Origin: Branchiostoma lanceolatum
Taxonomy: Eukaryota; Chordata; Leptocardii; Amphioxiformes; Branchiostomatidae
NCBI RefSeq assembly: GCF_035083965.1
Contig: NC_089724.1
Coordinates: 9,294,910-9,358,909, forward strand
DNA: 64,000 nt
Direction of reading: 5' to 3'
Under the pieces are notes generated by a model. It was given only the letters and a program-made list of their open reading frames with translations, ran no database searches and had not been told where the DNA came from. Shown piece by piece: positions 10,416-22,344 of this stretch. A program made the translations under genes and the position numbers. Each line of letters opens with the position of its first letter. The first letter of the stretch is position 1.

Positions 10416-12770
10416 TGTCCCTAGTCGAAATGACATGGAGATTTGGTTGCCCCGTAACCACATATAGGACACAACATGACAATCCAATTTGAACACATGG
10501 TGAAATGGCCATAGAACTAGATCTCAGTGCTAAATAATTTATACCAAAGGGACCTCCAATACAAATGGGGGTTTTGTACATGTATAACAAATGTATGCTT
10601 CTATGTCGGATGCCTTGCCAGTTTCTGTAGATAATCCATCAAGGCTTGTTAATTATTTAGTTGTAACAGAACTGGAAGTATTCCGACTGCCTCTTATAAG
10701 TATCACCGCTGCAGTATTTTAGTTTACAGCTTTATCTTTCCAATCTGAAAATGATCGTTCGTAGTCTCTGTCTTTGTTTAAGATTCACTTAAAGTTGTCT
10801 TCTTAACGACCAATTTAACGTAATTACAGTCCGCATTCGTATTAAATGACTTGCCTTTAGCAATCGTAGTGCCCATTCATATCAGTTGATCAACCACAAC
10901 AGTAAAGTAACAACAACAACACATACTTGGCAACGTGTAAAAGACCAGTCAATGAAAACAACACCGTTCTGTCATTTTTACGGATTCGCGTTTGTCTTTT
11001 CCGAAATTTTACTCCTTGGTCCCCACTTCAAGAAAACAATTGTTTATGAGCAGAGAATGGTATAAGATTTTCCACATATTATATGAAAGACAACGTCCCA
11101 CGCTATGGGTGAATGTTTCGGACCGTAACTGTATCTTCATTCGCCACGGTCCACAGAAACACTAAAGAAAAGTTTTGCCAAAGTGCCAAAGAGGAACGAA
11201 AATTCTAACTTCAACCCACCTCGCCAACGGGAAAGAGATAGACGTGAAAGTACTTGTCAGTACGTGCTTCCGGATTCAGACCTTGCAGTGTGTTATCGGA
11301 ACATGTAAAACTAGGATCTACATAAAGGCTTTGTTTACGGTAACCAAGGACGCTTGTAAAGCTTTTGGGAAGTCGTGAGAATGAGATTTAGACCCATGTC
11401 GACGACTTTATGCCTTCCTGAGCAGCTCTTACAGTAACTGGTACACACAGAGCGCTAACATGATATGGTTTACGGCTTTTTTTGCATGGATCGCTGTATA
11501 TATACGAAAGCGCCAGATTTCCTAAAGCGAGCGCACGGGAATGTTTGTGAAAGAAATGACGACAAACTCGCCGTAACTATGGACGTATATCTACAGAAAG
11601 TGCGACAAAACATACTCCCAACACTCACCTTACAATCCCCACCAGTCGAATATTCTATACAACGAAGCTACAATCCCCTTGCACTCTTCGTACAGACTTC
11701 GCAGCGTGAGTTTTACCGCGAACCCTAGAAAAACTGGTCGTACCGCTATGCTAATACATTCCACGAGACCTTTCTCTCGCGACAGGTGTAATAAATACGC
11801 AACACAATAGGGTAAAAGGTCAAATGTTACCACCTCGCCATTTGTGAAGCCTTTGTACACACCTGTTATACGATACGATGTTTGCCATGGCGGGCTATTT
11901 GAGATAAAGGGGCCACGCAACGCTCATTTAACTTGAATAGGGACAGGATAAAAAGAAAACATTCTGTGGGAGCTACACAAGAAAAAAACAGCTTGGATGA
12001 AGTTGACACAGTGCTCTGTCAAGTTTTTGTTGGCAACTTGAGTATGGGGACCTTTAGAGTATCACTTTAGTTGATATTTTGTGAGCTACGTTGCTATGTT
12101 GTCTAAATTTTGTCGTTGTATTCTGTTCTTTGCAAACAGGGCGCCACAATTTGCACGAAATAAGATAAAAGTCATTCACGTTTTTTTTTTCACCCTAAGA
12201 TATGCTATTTCGTTAAGCTAGAGATATGTTATGCTAGTTTTAACAATTACTTTACTTGTGAAGTTTAGAATATACACATGTGCAATATCAAATATGTATA
12301 TTTGGGACTGAAACCATAAACGGATTCGAACGACGCATGTCACACAACAACTTCAACCAAATTATTTATTCAACAGAATCTAGTATGTACATTTACATAT
12401 ACAGTTGTCAAATGTTGTTTGATAACTTAATAGAGTGGACTTTACGGTTGATTAATGCCATTTACTTCTGACATTTTGGCATAAGGTGGCGTAGGACTAT
12501 CAATATAGCAAAAGTACATCTACACAACTAGCGTACGTGCACACGGCGTTTTCTCTTATGGATCCTGAATACAACTTTAACACTACTAACTATAGTGTCC
12601 TGATTAATATATTCTAAAATGTACAACACTTAATTTCATTCAACATATATTTTACATATTTTTGCTGCAAAGGGTATTCTATGCTAAACGATATGTTTTG
12701 ATGAGAAGTGCTACCAAGTAAAATCAATGACACTGCTGTATATAATCTAGAATAATAACACTAAGTAAAA
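10416..12770. other. Intergenic, nothing firm
   Basis: Mixed AT-rich sequence. Short open frames on both strands lack splice context and recognisable motifs. The promoter and upstream exon of the minus-strand gene ending at 10075 should lie here but were not located. Confidence 0.4.
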
Positions 12771-12774
12771 CTTA

Positions 12775-12780
12775 TTTATT
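12775..12780 (-). terminator. Candidate polyadenylation signal AATAAA
   Basis: AATAAA on the minus strand, about 140 nt past the TAA of exon 4 of the Pro/Tyr-rich gene. No such hexamer follows closely after the alternative stop at 13311. Confidence 0.5.
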
Positions 12781-12919
12781 CTAAACATTTCTATGTCAAT
12801 AGTGATTGCATAGTTGGGGTAGGATGTTTTTTCATGGTGACACACATTTTACAAGTGTGACGTTTGAAACACAAAATGATAACCTATTGTTCTACATATA
12901 TGATGTGTTTGTAAATTGT

Positions 12920-14992
12920 TTATGCTGGGATGAGAATGGGTTCTTCCTTCTGCGGTTTGTCGAGGTCTCTCTCCGGTGGATAGGGTAGATTCAGGGGTTC
13001 GTTCGGTCGCGCTGTATCCAGGATCATCTGAATGGATAAACCAAAAGTGTCGTGCTTTAATGACTAAGAAATAAAAGTGCAGAAAACAATACAAAACAAA
13101 CCGTATATCAATGATTCTTCAAACTGATGTAATGCAAAAACTGGAAGAAGGTAGTAGTGTGGCGTGGAGGCAATCATTGTATTTGCAACAGCGAAGAAAC
13201 TACAAAACAATGTAGCTATAATGAAAGAAACAACCAGCAAGTTTGTTCCAGATAGGGCAAAAGAAGGTTCAAGTAATATTGTGGATAAAAATAAGGGAAA
13301 AAAAAGAAACTTAGCGAGGACGCGGCTTATTAACCTCGTGGAATGCCTCTTTCCGTTCCGTTCTGGGCTGTGCTAGCGGTGGTTCCGGATTCCGGTACTG
13401 CCAGGGCCTGTTGTTGGCTTCGGGGAAGGGCGGGTAGGGCTCCCGGGGCTCGATCCACGCCGGCCAGTCGGGCTTCGGGTCGAAGACGGGCCCTCGCGGG
13501 TCGGGATAGACTCCCTGCGGCCAGCGGGTGTAGTAAGGGTTCGGCGGCAGCATCATGGCACCGTACGGGGACTGGACGCTGCAGTCGTCTCCGCCGGCGA
13601 AGGAGCGGAGGCTGTTGGCGTGCGGCAGCTCGGTGATGTCGCCCCGGCTGACGTCCGGGTTGACGAGCGGGCGGTGGCGGTGGGAGATGTAGTCGGGATC
13701 GACCTTGACGTACCGCGCCCCCGGCTCCGGACCCAGACCCTTCCATGGCTGGGGACGGGTGGCTGTCGGCTCGTAACGGTCGTAGATACGGGAACCTTTA
13801 TATACGCCTTCCTTCACGGTCGGACGGTCTCGCCGTACCTGTAAATGCATATATAACTGTAATCAATCATAAAATCAAACTTTTGGTTACGCCTGTAGTT
13901 ACGATACTATATAGACTTGGAAACTTATAATCAATTCTGTGTGTAAATTTTGACATAAAATTCTGTTTCAACAGTCTTTCATCAACCACATGTCATTTTT
14001 AGTGTGCTAAATATTGCCAGAAATGAAATTGTGCCTCGATCCTCCACAAATATCTACTTTCGGCACAACGATACCGTATACGTAACATCTTTTTATTTGT
14101 TAACAGATTATCTTACATATGATATTCATACCCCCTCCCCAGCAAGTTATGAAAAATATACATGTTATTCCTTAGTCTCACCTGAGGATCTGGGACGACC
14201 TTTTGAATGTTGCCTGCGCCCCCTAGCGAACCTATCTTTATCCATTCCTTGTAGATGGGTGTTCTGTGGTTCTCCAGCGATCTCAGCTCTTCTTGTCTAT
14301 AACTTGTGCCTGTAGTGTCGAATGAACAAAGTGTTGTTACAAGACTGTAAGTACTATTAGAGACATAGGTGTGATTTCTTCCCTTGACTTCGACGTATAA
14401 CATAACTGCAAGTGTGCATACCGCCGTATCTTTCTCTGTTGTACTGCAGGAATTAATATCTAAAAAAGGAAACACATCGCCTGTAGATTAAGAGCCACTG
14501 AATATAGCTTATACCAATCTACCACGCACCTATATTGACAGTAAACAGAAAGCAAAACACGTGGGGCTCCGAGGGGAGGGGCGACTGAAGCCAGAAATAT
14601 TCACCCAGGCTCATTCATCGTTGAACATATTAGAACTCATGTGGCAGAGGGACGTAAAATTGTTACAGTCAGTGCCAATGTACAATGTACAATCAAAACG
14701 CCTTTGACATGCTTTGACAATACATGTCTTATCCAAGGGCTTATCTTGGATTCAAGTGCTAACCACATAGGGCCTGTAGTGAAAAGCCCAAATGTACCTG
14801 AGCACAACTATACAGGATATCCAGGGCACGGCTTCTTCTCACATTCATAATCGTTCTACTCCAGACTACGTACGCCATTGACGATTGTATGTTGACCTTC
14901 GCGTTGCTAACATATTTCCTATACAGGCGACAGCGCCTCGCTACGTACGTACCTGTTTCTGGATAGCGTCTTGCACTGGTAGATATATCCAT
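12920..14992 (-). CDS. Pro/Tyr-rich protein, four exons, function unknown
   Basis: Exon 1, 14992-14953 (MDISTSARRYPET, phase 1 donor GTACGT); exon 2, 14309-14182 (includes YKEWIKIGSLGGAGNIQK, phase 0); exon 3 from 13838; exon 4, 13027-12920 (starts MILDTARPNEPLN, ends TAA). Phases agree throughout. Exon 3 can be read two ways: straight to its own TAA at 13311, giving 231 residues, or spliced from a weak GTTAAT donor after 13335 into exon 4, giving 259. A minus-strand AATAAA at 12780-12775 supports use of exon 4. The protein is cytosolic-looking and rich in Pro, Tyr, Trp and Arg (KGSRIYDRYEP; PPNPYYTRWPQGVYPDPRGP; EPREPYPPFPEANNRPW). It resembles small axonemal or sperm proteins in composition only. 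The start is the first ATG of the frame; the upstream extension has only a TTG. Confidence 0.65.
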
Positions 14993-14999
14993 GGTTTGG

Positions 15000-16970
15000 C
15001 CGTCTTTTCCAACTGACCTAACTAAAATCCTCCCAAAAGACGGACCTTCCCTCAAATGTACAGCCCACTGTCGGCTTTTGGAGTATTAAAACCCGTGAGT
15101 TTGTCGCAGAGAGCCCTCTCTCGCGCAATCAATGAAATCTGTTTACCTCCGCAAACAAAGCGTCACCTGGCGCCGGGGCAACGACCCGGAAGTAGTTACC
15201 TGAGCCTCGCGTGCCGTGTCAGGGGTCACTTGAGTTGACACAACAAAACCTGGAGGAGGAGGCGGGCTTAGTATTTGCGTGGGTCAGCCGCGGGTGGTAC
15301 GGTCGCTACTATGCCTCAGAACAGTCATAACAGGAGGAAATTGTCATGATTAACATGTTTTCCTGATTCAGAGCCTAGAGCCATTGAAAAATGTACTCAT
15401 TTGTGCCATTGAAAAACGATATTAACTTATGCTTACGCTTATGAGACAGTGATTTTGAAATCGGCCAACCTCTTTCACTATATCACACATTTTTACACTT
15501 CTTCGATTTCAGCACCTCATACTTTATTATATATACTATTCAATTTTTTTTTAAACCCGAAGAAAAATATAGTTAACGGCCACCATGCCTTCATGATAGA
15601 TGATGAAAGAATTAAAAATTGACGCCCCTTGAGTCAAGAATGGAACTATTATTTAGTTTATAACGTAAATGTGATTATCTTTACATGTATGGAGATTCGT
15701 ATTGTTTGATCAACTGCAGACCCCTCAAAATTGAACCCGTCCGGTGAAACAGGTGACAATCACGGTGACGTATGGTTTACCTGCGCATTGTCCGACGATC
15801 TGAGTCAACGGCAAGGGAAGTAGGATGTGGTAAAATAAACGTCGCACATTACTTCCGGTAGATTATAAATATACGCCTAAACGATGAAAACAAAACTGAC
15901 GACATAGGATGTGAGTAAAAATAGAGCAACGTACTACAAGGTGGGTCCGGAAACCTACTACTACTAGTCTTCATGTTGTGAGGTCGCTGACTTAGATTGT
16001 TTGGGCCCCTCAGTCACACTTGTGCGTATATTCATGCGCGCATACGTTGCGCATGAACAATGTTTTGCTTTAGGTAAAGTTTGCGGGGAAGAAGTTGTTT
16101 TATAATTCAACGCACCTTTGTGCAGCTTGGTTATCGAACCAAAGAAATTAATTTTTCGGTCGTAAACTTTATCTAAACCAAAAAAGTGTTAATACGCAAC
16201 TTATGCGGACTCTCATATACACACAAGTGTGAGGGCGCGTTTTGGTGCACGGAGGCTTGCATTCGATGCCCGTTCATTACCATTTCTATTAATCCTTTAA
16301 TCTCTCAACAATATGATAGAACAAAAATAGATTGCTAGAAGCAGCCTAGCTGCCTTTCAATATTCAAAATTTAGTTCTCTTCACATGTTTTTTTTATGAG
16401 AAAGGGGATTCCAGGAATTGCAGGAACTGTCGTGCGGCCTATAGTTACATGACGTCACACAACAGACGCCTTGCGGGTCATATTTCAAGGGTGGTTGTGC
16501 AGTGGGGAGTGGGTACTAAAGGGCATTCACCTTCCTCAGTATGTATTGCGCAAAACGGGACCTTTACCTATAGAAATAAAGGTACATGTACAGAGACTGA
16601 GCATGTCACTTATACTAATGATTACAGTTTGTTTACGTTTTGTGTATTTGTTGTCGTTTATACAATACTTTTCGTTTCCGCAAACTGCCCGACCGGGCCC
16701 CGGTTTGGACATGTGACTCTAGCATAACCCGTCAATTCGCCAAATTTAAAACTGTAAACGAAGAAGTCGCTCAGACAACCTTCGTAATTGATGTTTGCTT
16801 AATTGATAGGGATGAACTTCAATATCTTGATATAATGTTCGAATTAGGACAGAAAAACATCGTTAGGTCTTTTTCTACTTTGTTATCAGATTTATTGGTT
16901 ATTCAAATTCAATGAGAGCCAGAGATTTAACCCAGAACAAAACGAATCTAGGAAGACTGATGCAAATTAC
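15000..16970. other. Upstream region of the Pro/Tyr-rich gene; otherwise empty
   Basis: 15060-15260 is GC-richer than its surroundings and probably contains the minus-strand promoter. Beyond it no exon, RNA gene or repeat could be supported. Confidence 0.4.
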
Positions 16971-17092
16971 ATCTCCTGATCATAACATCACCATCATGAC
17001 ATAACAAATCTCGTGAAATACATGTATATACATACATACATGTTTTTCACGAGATTTGTTATGTTATGATGGTGATGTTATGATCAGGAGAT
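16971..17092. repeat. Near-perfect 48-bp hairpin
   Basis: The left arm 16971-17018 starts ATCTCCTGATCATAACATCA and ends TCTCGTGAAA. The right arm 17045-17092 is its reverse complement with one mismatch. The loop of about 26 bp is itself alternating ACATGTATA-like sequence. Probably a very short fold-back transposon; there is no coding content. Confidence 0.85.
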
Positions 17093-18270
17093 GATCATAT
17101 GCGTATGGCATGAATCGGATTTAAGAGATTGGGTTGTACATACAGTTTGTGGTTGTACTCGCCTATCGCCATCTTTATTGAAGCAGTGCTAATCACAAGA
17201 CTCTTCCGGGATTCTGAGAATCGCGGGATGTTGTTCAGATTACATGACGTCATTATGACGCTACGGGGATCGGGTAACAATAACAATAGCCTCCACCAGG
17301 CCTTTCTAAGGGGTTACCGGGATCGCAGAACTCGGCCAGGAGAGTCAGTCCGCGGTAACTGTCAATCATTCTAATAATCCCCCCCCCCCCCCCCCATTGC
17401 CAGCCTAGTTTCTAAAGTAGAGACTAAGTGACTAAAGCTTGGACAAATGAAGACTGCTCTATCATGGAAAATACATGAATCGTCCCTCATAATGAATTTG
17501 GAGCACAATGCTTGAGTCATTGTTCTCCCGTTCCATATCGGCCAGAATTTGCGGGTTTTCCTGTCTTCGTCAAACAGAGGATAGGAATATACACGATAGT
17601 CCTTCCAGTTTGATACTTCACAAGTTCACACACCAGCACTCGGAAGCAATGCGACCCTCCTATAATCCCCTTGCAGTCAGTAAACACTAAATAAGAAGTG
17701 TTAATTGTGTATTTGTCCTCTTGGTTGCCATATTTAGAAAATCTGCTTATCGATGGAGGCCAATCAGATCTACTGGTTTTGTTTAATGAGCTGAAAAACA
17801 GCTTGGACAGTTTTCCGAGTCAATATTTTCGGAAGTACGATGTTAAGGTAGTGGGTTTGGAAAAACAACAACATCCCAATCGTACAGCTTGGGTCTATTC
17901 TTACTAAAATGGAAATCATATATTAAGCAAACGTGAGATTTGGAAACTTGCATTTGAATTGAAGGACAAAGTCGTTATTTGAATATCTTCTGAATAGCAA
18001 TTACACTAGGCCCCATGTGATACTCCTGGCAAACTTTACTTTCAATTGGTAGTCTCAGCAATATCATATGCGTTTGTTATCTTATTATCGTGTGGAATAT
18101 AAAGATTCTTGCAGCAGTGAAATAAAAGAAAAAGAATGAGTGTATAAAAGAAGAAAATTTGCCAACTCACGGCACATCCGGCGGTGATCCGAGTTGGCTG
18201 GCCTCGATGGAGGCGGACCTTACTGGGAAGTACCTCAGTGCACCCTGTCTGACGTCATACATGTAGTGAC
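17093..18270. other. Intergenic; contains a poly-C tract
   Basis: A run of about 17 cytosines lies near 17379-17395. Short open frames have no recognisable content. Confidence 0.45.
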
Positions 18271-18272
18271 AC

Positions 18273-18356
18273 AATAAAAGGGCCGGTGGTGACGAACCGT
18301 CAGTCTTCAGTGATATAGGTGTCATCGGCTGTCCACACTTCTTCAAGTCTCTGAAG
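18273..18356 (+). promoter_or_regulatory. Candidate promoter and 5' UTR exon of the NAT16-like gene
   Basis: A TATA-like AATAAAAG at 18273 is followed about 25-30 bp later by GC-richer sequence that ends CTGAAG before a consensus GTAGGT donor at 18357. It lies 0.8 kb upstream of the acetyltransferase ATG on the same strand. The link to that gene is inferred from position. Confidence 0.4.
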
Positions 18357-19183
18357 GTAGGTTAGATTCTTTTTCTTTCTTTCTTTACAATGGTTATGGC
18401 CGCAAATTTTCCCGAGACTATTCATACTTTTTTACTTATGATTTTTAGGGTGGACAGGGCAAAGATATATAGTCTCCACCACCAGAGTCCTTACTACAGA
18501 GTCCTCTGCGAACTACAAAAGTAGTTGAAACTGGACGAATAGAGAGAATAGTTTGCGGAGGAATGTCAACGTCACTATCAAGCTACCACATCATAAACTT
18601 CTCTGACAAATTGTGAGGCCAATTTGCTAGATTTTGTTTTAGTATGTAGATGACTCTGTTAGAGACGTTAAGTCTCTGCGCGTACTGAAAAAAAAGTTGT
18701 AGCTCACCCTGAACAAGGGCCAAGGCCTTCTGTCCTGGTTATTTTACCCTGGAGGCCAGCCTTAGCCGAGGGCTCTCTCCTGGCCTTGCACGGTCCAACC
18801 AGCCGATCACATCGAGCTTATGCCTGCCCTCGTCTACTTGTATCGGACGTACAGTCACAAAATTGCAATTGGCTATTATACATATGACATTGTGTAATTT
18901 TACAGTTTTCATAATGTCGACATTAGGAATATATAGTATGGTCTGAATACGAAAGAGAATGTGAAGCCCTACCAAACGTTTTAAAGAACAGATTCAAAGC
19001 TCCGCTATCTTCAGAGTTTGTTCATTCATTTTCACAAAAACAAAATCCTTCTTATGTTCCCATTCCATTTCTACATACATTAACCTCATGATATACATTT
19101 CATTATAGAAGAAATCATCAACAACAAGTAACTGTGAAAAAATCACCTGAACACCGCAAGGTAGACACCACAGTGACGTCACT

Positions 19184-20815
19184 ATGCCCAAGGACTGTCT
19201 AGAGTTTCGCCTCGCTACCCACGAAGATTTCCACGAAGTAGTGCGCATGTCCGAGGGAGTTTACGGCGGGCTGGACTACCTGCCGTCCCACTACCACGCG
19301 TTCATAGACGACCCACACAGACTCGTCGTACTGGCGGAGTTGGACTGCCAAATCGTAAGGGCAGCTTCATTTTCGTGTTTGTTGATGTTTATTTGTCAAC
19401 AGTTTGGGGGGGGGGGGATGGCATTTTGCCCTATATTTTCTTTCCTAAGTCGTCAAGTCAATGCCTTTATTTTTCTTCGAACATAGTTTAGGCCATGTTG
19501 ATTTGATTATATGATGACATCCTCTGGGACCCCAAAACTGATGCGAGCGTGTGAATAAAAAAAGTTTGGCACAAAAAAAATGTCGGTTACAGGATCACAG
19601 CGGTTACAGGATCCCAGGCAGATACGGGGCTTCAAGCAGATACGGCCCCCAAGCCAAAGAACCTGGACTGAAAAATGGAGTTGAAAAATTACTAGTGGGA
19701 AAGCCTACATCGGAGGCTAGCGCGCGCGGAAGTCACCCATATAATCGAATCAACATGGCCTTATCCTTTCATTTAACTGAGTCTGTTAAGATATCTTTAC
19801 ACTTTTGCTAGCGTTAAGTTGCAGAACATTCTGTTATAAAGACGTCCATATGTTGACGTTGTACTTAAATGTCATGATTTACTTTTCGCTAGGTGGGGTT
19901 GTCGTCCGCCTTTATCGTCGACGGAGGTGAGGTGTACATAGAGAAGGCGTTACGTGTGGCCGAGTCGTGCCGAGGGCTCGGAATCAGCCGCCGTCTCACC
20001 GACTACGTCGATCAGGTGGTCCGGTCACACTTCCCGGCCGTGGAACGCAAGAGGAAGCTGGTTGTTGACGCTGGGAAGATCCAGTCCCTGAAGAAAAAGG
20101 GCATGGAAGTTGTTTGTAATCTGGTGAGCTGAAATTATGAACTTATGAATGTTTTTTAATATTCATTATGTTATGCGCCCCCATTTACTTTAAAAATGAA
20201 TTTTGACCTTTTTGAATGGAGTGCTCATTTTGTCGTTCTTTTTTTTCCTCACAGCAAACGACTTCCTTTGTGGACGAGCCACACGATCGAAGCAACCAAC
20301 GCGCATGCGCCATACGAGCAGCAAACAATCTCCCGGCCGTTCCGACTCTTCCAGAACTCCGCCGACTTAACGAAGACGACCTCCATTCGGTTCTTCACCC
20401 CGAAGTTTCACGAAACCTATTAACCAACGGACTCATGAGCGGGCGATGGGACCCACTCAATTTCTGCGAAGAAAACTTCCTGTACATGCTGAACAATGGT
20501 CATTCTTTATTCTCAGACGACACAAAACCATTTGTAGAAAGCTTTAGTTTTGGAAAATGTTTTGAAGTTCCGTCAGGTTTGCAGTATTTTGTAGACCTTC
20601 ACGTATCAGACGTAAAACACCTGAAATCTCACCTGTTGAAACACTTTGTTGAGATGTGTAGGTGTTACACACAACTCCCTATCTACCTCACAGTGTCTGT
20701 CACAAATGAAGCCATGGTGGAGGCGGTGGAAAGATTCTGTTCAGAAGTGCTGTGTTTGCGCCAGTTCGACTTGCCTTATGCCAGTCTCGGAGTAGTGGTA
20801 GAAGGGAAACTATGA
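19184..20815 (+). CDS. NAT16/histidine N-acetyltransferase-like protein
   Basis: Three exons, all joined in phase 0: 19184-19354, 19893-20123, 20255-20815. Together they give 320 residues, against about 370 for human NAT16, whose N-terminus is longer. Residues 24-45 (GVYGGLDYLPSHYH, then DDPHRLVVL) match the NAT16 signature. The GNAT acetyl-CoA loop follows in exon 2, RVAESCRGLGISRRL. Fish NAT16 (HISAT) acetylates histidine on its alpha-amino group using acetyl-CoA; that activity is only inferred here. The C-terminal half (exon 3) is the less conserved NAT16-type extension. Intron 1 holds a family A MITE. A perfect CRE palindrome (19174-19181) sits three bases before the start codon, and AATAAA is at 21150. 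Confidence 0.87.
19489..19762 (-). mobile_element. Family A MITE, copy 2
   Basis: Bounded by TTAGGCCATGTTGATTTGAT and AATCAACATGGCCTTA, an inverted repeat of about 30 bp. Its left part (CTGGGACCCCAAAACTGATG) equals the reverse complement of the right part of copy 3. Inserted in intron 1 of the acetyltransferase gene. Confidence 0.85.
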
Positions 20816-21202
20816 TATCATTTAGTCTGTTGATTTCAATCAGAGGTTATGATATGCATAATATAGTCACAATTGCGCTCATACATTGTGCCTATTGAAA
20901 GGGAATGCCGTGAATCATGAACTCAGGGAAAAGCAGAGTTGCTTGCCATAGATATAAGTTGGTTTTGGAACTACGGTAAAAAAACGAAAGAGAAAATATT
21001 AAAGATATAAACAAATATCAGAGATGATAATATATTCTGTATAAAGAATTATATATTTATCTAATTAGGTCAAACTGGCCGTATAGATTTGGTTGCAGAT
21101 GTTAATGTCTCATTATGTACGTTCTTCTTTATTTGAGGTTTGTATTGTAAATAAAAGATTCACAACGCACTTCCAGCATTGTTTTCTGCATGTGTCTTTT
21201 TC
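20816..21202 (+). other. 3' UTR of the NAT16-like gene
   Basis: AT-rich with no reading frame of note. AATAAA at 21150-21155 is a plausible polyadenylation signal 335 nt past the stop. Confidence 0.5.
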
Positions 21203-21304
21203 TACTCTCCAAGCAGATGTTGGGGAGAAAATAGTGACCTTCTTATCATATGCCCGGTTTTCTGTCGGCTGTCTCTTCTCCCCCAACCTCTGCTTGGAGA
21301 GTAT
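21203..21304. mobile_element. Family C MITE, copy 1
   Basis: Ends TACTCTCCAAGCAGATG and CCTCTGCTTGGAGAGTA. Arms extend as an imperfect hairpin (TTGGGGAGAA / TTCTCCCCCAA). The same subfamily appears at 51317. Confidence 0.85.
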
Positions 21305-21589
21305 AATATTCAACTCATGATGAACGACATCCAGATACAGGTCTGTGGCTATATGGGCCCGTCGGGCTGTATCATAAAAAGTCGTTTGAAATGAAATTAT
21401 CTTTGCAATCTCTCGTCCCACGTTTGGCCAAGGACGATTAATCCTTCAGGTACAGAAACAGTGCTATACCTTACTTAATTGTCGAGACTTCTGAACACCA
21501 TTTTGTAATTCACGATCTGGTGTGCGAACATCTTATTGCTGATTGTATATACTGTTATTCTTGACATTCCATTTGGATAAGTGTTCTCT

Positions 21590-21880
21590 TATTACCTTCG
21601 CGACGAATGGTTTCGTCGAGTAGGTTATTCGATGATGCTTGTCTGTGTGTCTGTTAGTGAACAGAATAAGTCGAGAACGCCTGGATGGTTTGTTGTCGTA
21701 TTTGGTGTGTCGGTGTGTATGTGGGAAATCTCAAGATGATTAGATTTTGGGCGAAGTGTTTTGCATAATTAACGAGAAAAGTGTAAAAATGTGTTAGATT
21801 GTATGCTCATACTATGCTTTCTGGTTGCGACGTGTGGGCTGTATTGTTTCAGGGGATATTGACACGGGTAAATGGGTGCA
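21590..21880 (+). repeat. Family F repeat, copy 1
   Basis: Begins TTACCTTCGCGACGAATGG with an adjacent palindrome (CGACGAATGGTTTCGTCG). It continues GTCTGTGTGTCTGTTAGTGA and ATTAGATTTTGGGC, which recur at 22352-22480. Confidence 0.65.
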
Positions 21881-22344
21881 AAGTTGGTCATGAGGGGTCA
21901 TGAGGCAGGCAGGAAACGTCAGTTACTGCCAGGGACAAATTGGCTATCAGCCAGCTGTAGGGCAGATACAAGAGATAGACTTGCCCATATGGGCAGTAAT
22001 GCTTTAAAGCACTAAAACAAGGGCTCAGAAAAGGATTCACCTTAATTGCAAGCCCCCAAAATTCTTATGCACCAGAAAGCCACATCTGTCTACTTTAGAA
22101 TCATGCAAAGAAAATAGACAGTTGACCAGCTCGTTCTCTCGTAACAGCTGACAGACGAAAACAATCGTCAACTTTGACCTACTCCCAGCCTGGAAGAGTC
22201 CACTCGGAGCATGTGAAACCAAACCACAAAGATATCTCCTTACACCAATTAAAAGACTGAAACATACAAATTTTGACCAAAGTTGGATATACACGGCCTT
22301 ATATGAGTAAGAACAGTCATTAATGCAGTGCCACAGCATGGGAA

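Noticed and set aside
13330-13746. 138-codon Arg/Pro-rich frame on the minus strand
   Set aside because: It overlaps exon 3 of the Pro/Tyr-rich gene in another frame. Only the annotated frame joins phase-matched exons.
15150-15190. RFX X-box-like GTCACC...GGCAAC upstream of the Pro/Tyr-rich gene
   Set aside because: The half-sites are nine bases apart, beyond the usual 0-3, so it does not support ciliary regulation.
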